Positions 33,434 to 42,732 are shown, counted from the first letter of the stretch. The stretch is DNA of 64,000 nt from JAGWBJ01 sp034423015 (GCA_034423015.1 DAOUJG010000022.1:31943-95942), one strand, 5' to 3'. The notes: generated by a model from the letters alone, not told the origin. Program-made: numbers and translations.

Positions 33434-33808
33434 ATGTGGTGGCGGCTGGCATTTCCCCTGATCATGCTGCTGGGGCCCAGGCTCATCCCCTGGGCCTTCA
33501 GGAACTTGTACTTGGTCTGGAAGCTGCTGCGGGACGGACGGGTGCCGTGGCTCGCCAAGCTGGTGTTGCCGGCGCCGCTGCTGTATCTGGCGACTCCCAT
33601 CGTGCGCATTCCCTTCGTCGGCGTGGCGGGCTTCGTGCTGCTGGTGCTGCTGGTTATGCGGATATTCATCGCCCTGGCCCCGCAGCACGTCGTGGACTTC
33701 TACGCGCCGTGGCGGTCCCGGCGCGAGCCCCCGAAGCCCCCCAGGGAGCCTGCCAACGTCGTCGAGGGGAGCTACCGAGTCGTGGAGGAAGACGACGCCA
33801 GGAAGTAG
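33434..33808 (+). CDS. Small membrane protein, DUF1232-like
   Basis: The 124-residue protein has two to three hydrophobic segments, including LAKLVLPAPLLYLATPIVRI, which recalls the DUF1232 (YkvA) pattern, and a hydrophilic, Pro/Glu-rich C-terminal tail of about 35 residues. It probably sits in the inner membrane. Function is unknown. It is 37 nt before the YchF-like GTPase gene and likely shares its transcript. Confidence 0.75.
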   Translation: MWWRLAFPLIMLLGPRLIPWAFRNLYLVWKLLRDGRVPWLAKLVLPAPLLYLATPIVRIPFVGVAGFVLLVLLVMRIFIALAPQHVVDFYAPWRSRREPPKPPREPANVVEGSYRVVEEDDARK

Positions 33809-33845
33809 GCCCTTGGGGCGGCGCGGCATGGTCCCTCTGTAGGCG

Positions 33846-34916
33846 ATGGAGATCGGCATAATCGGGTCCCCCCAGAGCGGCAAGACGACCCTCTTCCACG
33901 CGCTGGCCCGGGGGAGGGTCGAGGCCGCGTCCCAGGGAAGCGGCAGGCGCAACGTGCACGCCGGGACCGCCCGGATGGCCGACCCGCGGCTGGACTCCCT
34001 GGCTGACATCATCCAACCCGACAAGGTCACCCCGGCCGAGGTGAAGTACTGGGACGTGCCCGCCGGCTCGGGCGACGGCTTCGGCGGCCTGTACCTGACC
34101 GTCCTTCAGGGGGCCGACGCCCTGCTCCACGTGGTGAGGCAGTTCCCGGACCCCTCGGTGGCCCACGCGAAGGGCACGGTGGACCCGGCCCGGGACGCAG
34201 CCGACATGGAGGCGGAGCTCGCCCTCTCCGACCTGGCGATCCTGGAGCGGCGCCTGGAGCGCATCGAGGCCCAGCAGAAGGAGGCCAGGGCCGCCGAGAG
34301 GGACTCCCTGGCGAGGGAGAGCGCCCTGCTCCAGCGCTTGAAGGACGGGCTGGATCAGGGAATGCCCGTCCGCGAGCAGGATGTGCCGGACCAGATGGCC
34401 GACGTGCTGTCCGGCTACCAGCTCCTCACCGCCAAGCCCCTGCTTACCGTGGTGAACACTGGCGAGGACGCCCCCGACGATGGGACTGACTGCCTCGCGC
34501 GACCCGGTCCGGGAACGGGGTGCACCTCCCTGTCGGCCAAGCTGGAGATGGAGCTGACCCAGCTCGGCCCCGAGGACGAGGAGGCGTTCCGGGCCTCCAT
34601 GGGAATGACCGAGTCGGGCCTGGACCGGGTGGTCCGCATGTCCCTGCGGTTGCTGTCCCTCGTCTCCTTCTTCACCTACGTCTCCCGGGAGGTCCGGGCT
34701 TGGACCGTGCCCGAAGACACCCCGGCGGTAAAGGCGGCCGGACGGATCCACACGGACATGGAGCGGGGGTTCATTCGGGCCGAGGTGGTGTCCTTCGACG
34801 ACCTGTCGGAGTGCGGGTCGCTGGCCCAGTGCAAGAAGCAGGGTCTCCTGAGGCTGGAGGGAAAGAGATACCCCGTCAAGGACGGGGACGTCATAACCTT
34901 CCTGTTCAACACGTGA
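33846..34916 (+). CDS. YchF/Obg-family GTPase/ATPase
   Basis: The 356-residue protein has the P-loop GSPQSGKTT, a switch region, a helical insertion (about 110-190, with charged coiled-coil appearance) and the C-terminal TGS/DUF933 domain (ending GKRYPVKDGDVITFLFNT). YchF proteins bind ATP or GTP and associate with ribosomes. Compared with standard YchF, the NKxE-type base-recognition motif is unclear (VVNTGED), which fits the ATP-preferring or a diverged group. Its stop overlaps hemW as GTGA. Confidence 0.85.
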   Translation: MEIGIIGSPQSGKTTLFHALARGRVEAASQGSGRRNVHAGTARMADPRLDSLADIIQPDKVTPAEVKYWDVPAGSGDGFGGLYLTVLQGADALLHVVRQFPDPSVAHAKGTVDPARDAADMEAELALSDLAILERRLERIEAQQKEARAAERDSLARESALLQRLKDGLDQGMPVREQDVPDQMADVLSGYQLLTAKPLLTVVNTGEDAPDDGTDCLARPGPGTGCTSLSAKLEMELTQLGPEDEEAFRASMGMTESGLDRVVRMSLRLLSLVSFFTYVSREVRAWTVPEDTPAVKAAGRIHTDMERGFIRAEVVSFDDLSECGSLAQCKKQGLLRLEGKRYPVKDGDVITFLFNT

Positions 34917-36127
34917 CGGCTCCCTCGGAGAACGGCACGGAGGGCGGGCTGTCCCTGTACGTCCACGTGCCCTTCTGCCAGACCAAGTGCCCCTACTGCG
35001 ATTTCAACACGTACCAGGGCATCGAAGCGCTGATGGCCCCGTACCTGGACGCCCTGGCCGCGGAGATACGCCTGTGGGGAGAGACCCTGGGACGTCCGCC
35101 GGTGGCCACGGTATTCTTCGGCGGCGGGACCCCGTCATACATCCCTCCCGAGCAGGTTGGCAGGGTGCTGGAGAGCGTCTCCCACTCCTTCGAGCTCGCG
35201 CCCTCGGCGGAGGTCACCCTCGAGGCCAACCCGGGGGACGTGACGGGCCCGGCGTTGGAATGCTGGCAACGGGCGGGGGTGAACAGGCTGAGCATCGGCG
35301 TCCAGAGCCTTGACGACTCCCTGCTCGTCCTGCTGGGCCGCAGGCACACCTCCGCCGAGGCCGCGGCAGCCTGCGGCCTGGCGGTATCTTCCGGCCTGGA
35401 GAACGTGAACCTGGACCTGATGTACGGGCTGCCGGCCCAGACCATGGACCAATGGAGGGCCACCCTCTCGGGTGTCCTGGACCTCGCGCCGGCGCACCTG
35501 TCCATGTACGCCCTGACCCTGGAGGAGGGCACGCCCCTGGCCCGGTGGGTCGAGGAGGGCGGAGTACCCGAGCCCGATCCCGACCTGGCCGCAGACATGT
35601 ACTGCCTGGCCCGGGAGATGCTGGGGGCGTCGGGGTACGACCACTACGAGATCTCCAACTGGTCGGTGCCGGGGCGCCGCTGCCTGCACAACATGGCCTA
35701 CTGGCTCAACGGGCAGTACCTCGGGGTCGGACCTGGCGCCCACTCCTGCCTGGATGGACACCGTTTCTGGAACTTGAGGCCGCCCCGCGCCTACATGGAC
35801 CGCATCAGGCAGTGGGAAGAGCACGGGGCCGCGCCGGTGGGGAGGCTGGACGAGGAGGCCCTCCGCTGCGCCGGCCCCGTGGACGGCGTCGAGGCCATCG
35901 GCCCGTCCCTGGAGATGTCCGAGACCATGTTCCTGGGCCTTCGCCTGCTGGACGGTCTCAGCATAGACGGCTTCCGGGCGCGGTTCGGCCGGGACCCCCT
36001 GGAGCTGTACGGCCCCCAGGTGCGGGAGCTGACGGGACTGGGGCTGCTGGAGCACCGGGACGGCCTCCTCCGCCTCACGGACAGGGGGTGCCTCCTGGCC
36101 AACCAGGTCTTCGTGAGGTTCCTGTAA
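34913..36127 (+). CDS. hemW: HemW-like radical SAM protein
   Basis: The 404-residue protein has the radical SAM motif FCQTKCPYCDF (C-x3-C-x2-C with F) near 25-35, VFFGGGTPSY (SAM binding), SIGVQSLDD and the HemN-C-terminal winged region. HemW acts as a heme chaperone or in heme-related chemistry; it was earlier confused with coproporphyrinogen dehydrogenase. The GTG start overlaps ychF-like stop. The extra N-terminal Cys of true HemN is missing, supporting HemW. Confidence 0.9.
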   Translation: MTAPSENGTEGGLSLYVHVPFCQTKCPYCDFNTYQGIEALMAPYLDALAAEIRLWGETLGRPPVATVFFGGGTPSYIPPEQVGRVLESVSHSFELAPSAEVTLEANPGDVTGPALECWQRAGVNRLSIGVQSLDDSLLVLLGRRHTSAEAAAACGLAVSSGLENVNLDLMYGLPAQTMDQWRATLSGVLDLAPAHLSMYALTLEEGTPLARWVEEGGVPEPDPDLAADMYCLAREMLGASGYDHYEISNWSVPGRRCLHNMAYWLNGQYLGVGPGAHSCLDGHRFWNLRPPRAYMDRIRQWEEHGAAPVGRLDEEALRCAGPVDGVEAIGPSLEMSETMFLGLRLLDGLSIDGFRARFGRDPLELYGPQVRELTGLGLLEHRDGLLRLTDRGCLLANQVFVRFL

Positions 36128-36245
36128 GACGGTCCGTACAAGCGCCCTGCGGATAGGGGCCGGTATCCCGTCCGGTTTGTCCCCCGGGGGCGTTGGTGCT
36201 ATCCTTTAGCCACCCTAGTAACCACCCTGGCTGCGAGGCCGCATC

Positions 36246-38108
36246 TTGTACGTCATAGGCACCGCGGGACACGTGGACCACGGCAAGTCCACCCTGATAA
36301 AGGCCCTCACGAACATCGACCCCGACCGTCTCCCCCAGGAGAAGGAGCGGGAGATGACCATCGACCTGGGGTTCGCCTGGCTCACGCTGCCCAGCGGCCG
36401 GGAGATCAGCATCGTGGACGTCCCCGGCCACGAGCGGTTCATCAAGAACATGCTCGCCGGGGTGGGGGGCATAGACCTGGCCCTCCTGATCGTCGCCGCC
36501 GACGAGAGCGTCATGCCCCAGACGGTGGAGCACCTGGCCATCCTGGACCTGCTTCGGGTCAAACGGGGCATCGTTGTCGTGACCAAGCGGGACCTGGTGG
36601 ACGAGGAGCTGGTGGAGCTGGTCAAGGCCGAGGTGGAGGATACCCTGGAGGGGACCACCTTCGAGGACTCCCCCATCGTGGTCGTCTCGGCGTACACCGG
36701 CCAGGGCCTGGACGAGCTCAAGGGGCTGCTGGACTCCATGCTGGACTCCACCGACGCCCGTCGGGACCTGGGCCGGCCGAGGCTTCCGGTGGACCGCAGC
36801 TTCACCGTCGCCGGGTTCGGAACCGTGGTGACCGGGACCCTCATCGACGGCTCCCTGAAGGTGGGCCAGGAGGTGCAGCTCGTCCTGTCCGGAGAGCGGG
36901 CCAGGGTCCGGGGCCTCCAGAGCCACCGGAAGAAGGTCGACGAGGCCGAGCCCGGCGTGCGGCTGGCTGTGAACCTGTCGGGCATCACCCGCGAGGACTT
37001 CGAGCGGGGCGAGGTGATCACCAACACGGGCTGGCTGAGGCCCACCACGAGGATGGACGCCCGGCTGAAGATGGTGCGGAATACCCGCCCCCTGAAGCAC
37101 AACGAGACCGTTACCTGCCACCTGTTCACCGGCGAGACGCCGGGCCGGGTGAGGCTGCTGGGACATGACGAGCTGGGCCCGGGCGAAGAGGGGTGGGCCC
37201 AGATACACCTGAAGGAGCCCCTGCCCGCCGTCAAGGGAGACCTGTTCGTCGTCCGGTCCGCGGACGCGACCCTGGGCGGGGGTAAGGTCGTGGACCCCCA
37301 TCCCGCCCGCCGCCACCGCCGCTTCCTGTCGCCCATCATCCAGCGGCTCACGGCCATGGACGAGGGCTCCGAGGAGGAGTCGCTGCTCAGCGCGGTGGAC
37401 CACTGGGGCCCGTGCGACCTGAGGACCCTGTCCCAGAAGGCCAACATCTCCCTGGAGGAGGCCGCATCCGGGGTACAGGAGCTGGCGGACCAGGGCATGG
37501 TCGTCGTGTTGGGTGACGGCGCCGGCCAGGCGGAGTCGGTGGCGTACTCCGTGGCCGCCTGGGAGTCCCTGAAGAGGGCCGGAGCCAAGGCGGCCAGGGA
37601 GCACCACGGCCAGCACCCCCTCAGGCGGGGGTTGCCCCGGGAGGAGCTGAGAAGCCGCCTGGGGCTCTCTCCCCAGGTGTTCCCCCTGGCCATGGACCGG
37701 CTGGCCTCCCAGGCCGTCCTGGAGGAGGACGGCGCGTGGGTCCGGCTGCCGGGCCACGAGGCCAAGCCCAGCGGACAGCAGCAGTCGCAAATGGACGCCT
37801 ACATGAAGGCACTTCAGGCCGACCCCTACGCGCCTCCAACCGACTATCCCCTGGACGCCGAGCTTCTGGCCTTCCTTACGGACGAGGGCAAGGTGGTCCG
37901 GGTGAGCGACTCGGTGGTGTTCAGCGCTGGGGCCTACCGCCAGATGGTCGATAAGGTGAAGGGGCACATCGCCCAGCGGGGCAGGATCACCGTTGCCGAC
38001 GGCCGGGACCTGTTCGGCACCAGCCGGAAGTACGTTCTGCCTCTCCTGGAATACCTGGACCAGCAGCACGTCACCCGTCGCGTTGGCGACGAGCGGGTGC
38101 TCAGGTAG
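36246..38108 (+). CDS. selB: Selenocysteine-specific elongation factor SelB
   Basis: The 620-residue factor delivers Sec-tRNA to the ribosome at UGA codons with SECIS hairpins. The GTPase domain has GHVDHGKST, DVPGHERF and TKRDLVDE; EF-Tu-like domains 2 and 3 follow, and the C-terminal third (about 350-620) has the string of winged helices that bind the SECIS. TTG 36246 is the start, with GAGG 7 nt upstream. It is 119 nt after hemW and 3 nt before nurA. The presence of selB fits the recoded UGA at 19957-19959. selA, selD and selC were not found in the window. Confidence 0.95.
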   Translation: MYVIGTAGHVDHGKSTLIKALTNIDPDRLPQEKEREMTIDLGFAWLTLPSGREISIVDVPGHERFIKNMLAGVGGIDLALLIVAADESVMPQTVEHLAILDLLRVKRGIVVVTKRDLVDEELVELVKAEVEDTLEGTTFEDSPIVVVSAYTGQGLDELKGLLDSMLDSTDARRDLGRPRLPVDRSFTVAGFGTVVTGTLIDGSLKVGQEVQLVLSGERARVRGLQSHRKKVDEAEPGVRLAVNLSGITREDFERGEVITNTGWLRPTTRMDARLKMVRNTRPLKHNETVTCHLFTGETPGRVRLLGHDELGPGEEGWAQIHLKEPLPAVKGDLFVVRSADATLGGGKVVDPHPARRHRRFLSPIIQRLTAMDEGSEEESLLSAVDHWGPCDLRTLSQKANISLEEAASGVQELADQGMVVVLGDGAGQAESVAYSVAAWESLKRAGAKAAREHHGQHPLRRGLPREELRSRLGLSPQVFPLAMDRLASQAVLEEDGAWVRLPGHEAKPSGQQQSQMDAYMKALQADPYAPPTDYPLDAELLAFLTDEGKVVRVSDSVVFSAGAYRQMVDKVKGHIAQRGRITVADGRDLFGTSRKYVLPLLEYLDQQHVTRRVGDERVLR

Positions 38109-38111
38109 ACC

Positions 38112-39323
38112 ATGGCGCTGGACCTGGCCAGGACGGTGGGGCAGATCGACTCCCTGGCCCGGCGGCTCCATGACCGCCGCGACGACCGGTCCGGCCGCCT
38201 CGCCCGGGCCATGGCGGCAATGACCTGCGCCGACGCCGGCGACCTCCGGCACAAGCTGGACTCGGCCGCCGGCAGGCCGTTCCTGTGCCCGGGCCTCGTG
38301 ACAGGCCTCTCGGGCCGGCACCAGCCCGCGGGCCTGCCCGGGGACTTCTGTGTCGCGGCCACCGACGGGTCCCACATCGACGTGGACAGGCACACCCCCG
38401 TCAGGTGCTACCTGATAAACGTGGGTGGGTGCCTGCTGACCTACGGCTCTCAGCCCGACGCCCGTCTCTTCAGCGAGCCCGTCCTGTACAGCGAGGAGCC
38501 TGACCTGTACCTGAGCAGCAGCGCCCCGGGGTCCATGGAGGCCGTCGCCGTGGAGGGTCCGGTGCTGGGCCTGAAGCGGGCCGTGGCCGAGATCGAGGCC
38601 CTGGCCCGTCTCGTGGACGAGGCCCCGCCCGAGATGCCGGTGCTGGCCCTCATCGACGGCTCTCTGGTGCTGTGGGCCCTGGCCGGCCGGGGGTACCAGC
38701 CCTTCGTCCGAGAGCGGATCATTGCCCAGGGACTGCTACCGGCGCTGGACAGGCTGGAGGAGGCGTCCCGCAGCCGCCCCGTGGCCCTGGCGGCGTACGT
38801 CAGCCTGCCCCAGAGCACCGAGGTGACGAACCTGCTGCGCCTGTACCTGTGTCCCCACGACGAAGATACCTGCAGGGCCCACTGCAACAGCCACCGTTCC
38901 CGGGAGACGCCCTGCGACACGGTGAACGGCCTGCTGGACAGGCACCTGTTCCAGGAGCTGCTGGGGCCGGGAGAGCGGTCGGACACCTTCCTGAGCCAGT
39001 CCTCCATTTCCAGGGACTGGTACAGGCAGCACCGGGTACACTTCTTCTACGTCAACACCGGCCGGGAGATCGGGCGGGTGGAGGTGCCCGGCTGGGTGGC
39101 CGCCGACGAGGGGTTGGCGTCCCTGTGCCACGCCCTGATACTAGACCAGTGCGAACGGGGCATCGGCTACCCGGTGGCCATCGCCGAGTCCCACGAGCAG
39201 GCGGTGGTCACTGGCCCGGACCGCCTCGCCTTCAGGCAGATGGTGGACGAGGCGCTGGAGGTCAACGGGCTTCCGGTGTACACGTCGGAGAAGGCCCGGT
39301 CCAAGCGCACGAGGTGGCTGTGA
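38112..39323 (+). CDS. nurA: NurA-domain nuclease
   Basis: The 403-residue protein has NurA motifs: the first acidic site AATDGSHIDV near 80, LALIDGSLVLW near 180, and the C-terminal SEKARSKR. NurA is a 5'-to-3' nuclease that works with the HerA ATPase in processing DNA double-strand-break ends. It begins 3 nt after selB and overlaps the next gene at GTGA. A His/Cys segment near 255-270 (CPHDEDTCRAHC) could bind metal. Confidence 0.9.
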   Translation: MALDLARTVGQIDSLARRLHDRRDDRSGRLARAMAAMTCADAGDLRHKLDSAAGRPFLCPGLVTGLSGRHQPAGLPGDFCVAATDGSHIDVDRHTPVRCYLINVGGCLLTYGSQPDARLFSEPVLYSEEPDLYLSSSAPGSMEAVAVEGPVLGLKRAVAEIEALARLVDEAPPEMPVLALIDGSLVLWALAGRGYQPFVRERIIAQGLLPALDRLEEASRSRPVALAAYVSLPQSTEVTNLLRLYLCPHDEDTCRAHCNSHRSRETPCDTVNGLLDRHLFQELLGPGERSDTFLSQSSISRDWYRQHRVHFFYVNTGREIGRVEVPGWVAADEGLASLCHALILDQCERGIGYPVAIAESHEQAVVTGPDRLAFRQMVDEALEVNGLPVYTSEKARSKRTRWL

Positions 39324-39943
39324 CCGGGGCCGAGACTGCCCGAAGAGTGGGCGAGGTGGTGGAGTCGGCCTCGGACCGGTTCGTCGCCCAGTGCTACACC
39401 CTGTACGGCTCCCCTCCCCTGGGCGCCTTCGTCCGCGCGGGGTCCGAGGGTGCCAACGGCGATGGGACGCCGGTGTACGGGGTGGTGTACGGCGTCAGCA
39501 CCCGGTCCTTGGACCCGGGGCGTCCGGTGATCGCCCGGGGCGGAGACTCGGTCAGCGAGGAGGCCGTGTACGAGGCCAACCCCCAGCTCTCGCGGCTGCT
39601 CTGCACCCGGTTCGAGGCGGTCATCACGGGCCACTCGTCCGGTGGCTCCCTGAAGCAGTACCTGCCCCCTCTGCCCCCTCGCATCCATTCCTTCGTCTTC
39701 GAGTGCCCCGGCGGAGAGGAGCGGGAGGCGGCCCGGGGCCTGGGCTTCCTCAGCCTGCTGCTGGGCTCCTCCCCCCTGGGGCCGGGAATGGCCGACGAGG
39801 TCATCGCCGCGTGCCTGCGCAGGGCCTCGGCGCGGCAGCCAGACCCCCGGGGGTTCCTGGTGGAGGCGGGCAAGGCCCTGGCGGCGCACCTGTCCGGGGA
39901 CCTGGCGCGCCTGGACTCCATCCTGAGGAGGCTCCGGCCATGA
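39320..39943 (+). CDS. HAS-barrel domain protein between NurA and HerA
   Basis: The 207-residue protein begins with GTG overlapping the nurA stop. The segment VYGVVYGVSTRSLDPGRPV and the later QYLPPLPPRIHSFVFEC resemble HAS-barrel proteins found with HerA in cyanobacteria and other bacteria. HerA itself also has a HAS barrel. A role as an adaptor or nuclease regulator is inferred from the order nurA-HAS-herA and from overlaps on both sides (GTGA and ATGA). No catalytic motif is seen. Confidence 0.75.
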   Translation: MTGAETARRVGEVVESASDRFVAQCYTLYGSPPLGAFVRAGSEGANGDGTPVYGVVYGVSTRSLDPGRPVIARGGDSVSEEAVYEANPQLSRLLCTRFEAVITGHSSGGSLKQYLPPLPPRIHSFVFECPGGEEREAARGLGFLSLLLGSSPLGPGMADEVIAACLRRASARQPDPRGFLVEAGKALAAHLSGDLARLDSILRRLRP

Positions 39944-41595
39944 CCGACGGCATCGGCCCCCAGGCGTCGCAGGGGCGTTACCTGGGCATGGTGGTGGACG
40001 GCTCCATGACCCGGGGTGCAGAGATACGCCTGGACGGTCAGACCTCGGTGGAGGACGTCAAGATGGGCGCCTTCGTCACCATCCAGGGGGAGAAGCACCG
40101 GTTCTTTGGCGTGGTCACCGACGTGGGCCTGGAGTCCGCGGGCCCGGGCCTGAAGCACGCGCCGCCGGGGGTCGAGGACCCGTTCATCGCCCAGGTGGTG
40201 TCCGGCACCGTGGCCTACGGGAGCGTGAAGGTGATGCCGACGCTGACCATGCCCGTGGCGCTGGGGGCGTCGGAGGGCCCATCGGCGGCCCGGACCGTGC
40301 CGGCCCACTTCTCCAGGAGCTTCCTGGCCTCGGAGGGGGACGTGGAGGCGGTGTTCGGCCGGGAAGACGGGAGGCACTTCTGGATCGGCACCCCCCTGGA
40401 GATGGAGACCAAGGTCTGCCTGGACCTGGGAGCGCTGGTGGAGCGGTCCATGGGGGTCTTCGGGAAGAGCGGAACGGGCAAGACTTTTCTCACGCGCCTG
40501 CTGCTGGTGGGCGTCCTCCAGAGCGACCTGGCCTCGGCCCTGGTCTTCGACATGCACAGCGAGTACGGGTGGCAGGGCCGCAGCCAGGGGGGCACCTTCG
40601 TGAAGGGCCTGAAGCAGCTCTTCCCCTCCAGGGTGGCGGTGTTCTCCCTGGACGAGGAGAGCTCCCGGAACAGGGGCCTCTCGCCCGACGAGGTTGTCCG
40701 CATCGCCTACGAGGACATCGAGCCAGAGGACATCGAGGTGCTCCAGGAGAACCTGGGGCTGTCCCAGGTGGCCACCGACGCGGCTCACGACCTTGCCCGT
40801 CACTTCGGCGCCCGCAGCTGGCTGCAGGCGTTCTCGGCCATGGCCGGCCGTGAGGCCGTATTCGACTTAGCCAACGAGATCGGTGTGAACCCCCAGGCCC
40901 TGAGTGCCCTGCACACGCGGCTGCGGCGGTTTCACCGCTACACCTTTCTGGGCCCCAAGGGTCGGGAGGACTCGGTGCGCCGCATCCTGGAGCACTTGGA
41001 CCGGGGAATGCACGTGGTGCTGGAGTTCGGCCGGTACGGCAACGACCTGAACGCGTACATCCTGGTGGCCAACCTGCTGACCCGCCGGATACACGAGCGG
41101 TACGTCCGGCGCAAGGAGGAGGCCGAGGGCAACGCGGCGGCGGAGCCGCGCCCCCTGGTGATAACCATCGAGGAGGCCCACAAGTTCCTCAGCCCGTCGG
41201 TGGCGCCCCAGACCATCTTCGGCACCATCGCCCGGGAGATGAGGAAGTACAACGTGACGCTCATGGTCATCGACCAGCGGCCCGGGGCGATAGACTCGGA
41301 GGTCATGAGCCAGATCGGGACCAAGCTCACCTGCCTCCTGGACAACGACCGGGACATCGAGTCGGTCCTGGGCGGGGCTCCCGGAGGCCGGGAGCTGCGC
41401 ACGGTGCTGTCGCGCCTGGACTCCAACCGGGAGGCGCTGGTCTTCGGCCACGCGGTGCCCATGCCCGTGGTGGTCCGCACCAGGGAGTACGGCACGCCCA
41501 GGTCCTACGACGAGCTGTCACGGCCCGTGGGGTCGGCCGCGGAGGGCCCGGGGCGGCGAAGGTCGCTGGAGGAGGAGCTGAACGACCTGTTCTGA
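39940..41595 (+). CDS. herA: HerA-type DNA-translocating ATPase
   Basis: The 551-residue HerA/FtsK-superfamily ATPase has a HAS barrel (about 1-130), Walker A GKSGTGKTF near 180, Walker B VITIEEAHKF near 405 and the C-terminal arginine-finger region around IDQRPG. It forms a hexamer that pumps DNA to NurA. ATG 39940 overlaps the HAS gene stop as ATGA, so the three proteins are translationally linked. The sequence is of normal length with no lost motif. Confidence 0.92.
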   Translation: MTDGIGPQASQGRYLGMVVDGSMTRGAEIRLDGQTSVEDVKMGAFVTIQGEKHRFFGVVTDVGLESAGPGLKHAPPGVEDPFIAQVVSGTVAYGSVKVMPTLTMPVALGASEGPSAARTVPAHFSRSFLASEGDVEAVFGREDGRHFWIGTPLEMETKVCLDLGALVERSMGVFGKSGTGKTFLTRLLLVGVLQSDLASALVFDMHSEYGWQGRSQGGTFVKGLKQLFPSRVAVFSLDEESSRNRGLSPDEVVRIAYEDIEPEDIEVLQENLGLSQVATDAAHDLARHFGARSWLQAFSAMAGREAVFDLANEIGVNPQALSALHTRLRRFHRYTFLGPKGREDSVRRILEHLDRGMHVVLEFGRYGNDLNAYILVANLLTRRIHERYVRRKEEAEGNAAAEPRPLVITIEEAHKFLSPSVAPQTIFGTIAREMRKYNVTLMVIDQRPGAIDSEVMSQIGTKLTCLLDNDRDIESVLGGAPGGRELRTVLSRLDSNREALVFGHAVPMPVVVRTREYGTPRSYDELSRPVGSAAEGPGRRRSLEEELNDLF

Positions 41596-41656
41596 GCCCC
41601 GGGGCGTGGTGGGCCGATTTGTTCCTCCGTTGGGGCTTATCTCCTTCCTATGCCAG

Positions 41657-42199
41657 CTAAGTCTGTCTGAGGAATTGGCCTTGATACTGTCGAGTCGGCG
41701 GTAAGCCGGTATGCTCCAAGACGAGCTGGGCGATTTTCATGTCCTTGTAGAGATTGATTGCGAAGGGGCCAACACTGTGTATCTCCAGGTAGAGGCAGCC
41801 TTCGAAGCCAGCCATCACGGTGGGGGCGGTCACATGAACGGCCAGACCTAGTCGTGCCAATGAACTCTTCCCTTCTATGCGACCAGCGATGTGAAGCGGA
41901 AGCTTCATGTGCTCCAGAGTCTTACCGATGACCAGCCTGTGTGGGTCAAGCTTGAATGGTGCATCTGCCGGGGTTGTCTTCTTGCCATGTTTGGCAAGTA
42001 GTGCCATAAACTGCGGCTCAGAACCTGGAGCAGGGTCAAGAACAACACCCTGTACGGGGGCCGATGGGAGGACGATCAGTTCTTCATGTAGCAGTAGGTC
42101 GATGGATGAAGGGTCAATCCTCTCATTGGGGACTGATGGGGAGAAAACCAGACGTTTGGCAGCAATCTCCGCTGTGATTTCAACGTCTGAAAGAACCAT
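41657..42199 (-). CDS. dCTP deaminase / dUTPase-like protein
   Basis: The 180-residue protein has RIDPSSIDLLL at the N-terminus, GRIEGKSSLARLGL (the Ser/Arg phosphate-binding motif) and HVTAPTVMAGFEGCLYLEIH, near the catalytic Glu of the dCTP deaminase family. These point to dCTP deaminase or a dUTPase relative. The nearby gene at 42221-42544 precedes it by 21 nt with GGAG before the start. Both have a less GC-rich look than the herA operon and may be a transferred unit; bifunctional dCTP deaminases are common on mobile elements. Confidence 0.85.
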   Translation of the reverse strand: MVLSDVEITAEIAAKRLVFSPSVPNERIDPSSIDLLLHEELIVLPSAPVQGVVLDPAPGSEPQFMALLAKHGKKTTPADAPFKLDPHRLVIGKTLEHMKLPLHIAGRIEGKSSLARLGLAVHVTAPTVMAGFEGCLYLEIHSVGPFAINLYKDMKIAQLVLEHTGLPPTRQYQGQFLRQT

Positions 42200-42220
42200 T
42201 GCGTCTCATTCTCCGGGGAT

Positions 42221-42544
42221 TTACAGTCGTTTTACCGCAATGGCCTCCAGGTCTTTTTTCACGGCAAAGAATTGGGTCCGACCGAAGTTGGTAGGCGGGA
42301 ACGTAACGAAGACATTCCCTTCCATCTCACCGATCAGGGTTGCCACTACGGTCCGTTCGTCTTGATTGACGATTCTCAGCGGAACGAAGGCGTGTTGATC
42401 TCCACTCTCCAGCGGAAATGTGACGGTAGCCTCTTGGGGCGTAGGAAAAGGGTCTAGGACGATATCACGATATTCGAGGGCCATGATGATTGGCTCCGTG
42501 TATTGCCTCATCTCCACTGGGCTTAGGTGCCCTTCTATCTGCAT
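42221..42544 (-). CDS. Hypothetical protein upstream of the dCTP deaminase
   Basis: The 107-residue protein has an acidic, beta-rich look (TVTFPLESGDQHAFVPLRIV, later FVTFPPTNFGRTQFF). I do not recognise a family. It is coupled to the dCTP deaminase by a 21-nt gap, and its codon use is visibly less G/C-ended than neighbours, consistent with transfer. Confidence 0.65.
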   Translation of the reverse strand: MQIEGHLSPVEMRQYTEPIIMALEYRDIVLDPFPTPQEATVTFPLESGDQHAFVPLRIVNQDERTVVATLIGEMEGNVFVTFPPTNFGRTQFFAVKKDLEAIAVKRL

Positions 42545-42657
42545 CTACCGTGCTCCCTTCCTCCCTAGTCAACAGGGTTCCATCCTTGAACCATATTTCA
42601 GCACCCTTGTCAAGAGCCTAACAGCCCGCCGGGGTTTCTGCCGGGCCCGTGGTGCGG

Positions 42658-42663
42658 TATAAT
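42658..42663 (+). promoter_or_regulatory. -10 element upstream of the amino-acid dehydrogenase
   Basis: A perfect TATAAT lies 95 nt before the start codon, with TTTCTG 17 bp upstream as a poor -35. A long leader would follow. Confidence 0.55.
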
Positions 42664-42673
42664 GGCGCCGATG

Positions 42674-42732
42674 GGTAGTCGAAGGTGATTGCCTACCGCG
42701 AAGACCCCGCCCGAGCACAAGGGCGGGGTTTT
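42674..42732 (+). promoter_or_regulatory. Leader with intrinsic-terminator hairpin (attenuator or riboswitch candidate)
   Basis: An upstream hairpin (GGTAG 42674-42678 with CTACC 42693-42697) is followed by a strong stem CCCCGCCC (42705-42712) / GGGCGGGG (42721-42728) with TTTT at 42729-42732. A-T and G-T pairs extend the stem at its base. The terminator lies between the -10 (42658) and ATG 42758, so the leader could control readthrough into the dehydrogenase gene. I compared it mentally with fluoride and glutamine riboswitches but no match was firm. Confidence 0.55.

Noticed and set aside
36128..36245. tRNA-Sec (selC) upstream of selB
   Set aside because: No cloverleaf or UCA anticodon arm could be formed in this gap.
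36075..38393. 772-residue open frame on the minus strand over selB
   Set aside because: Antisense shadow of selB with His/Pro/Gln-rich content and no domain.
42661..42732. Fluoride or glutamine riboswitch
   Set aside because: Some short stretches are similar, but the conserved core and pairing of either class could not be completed.
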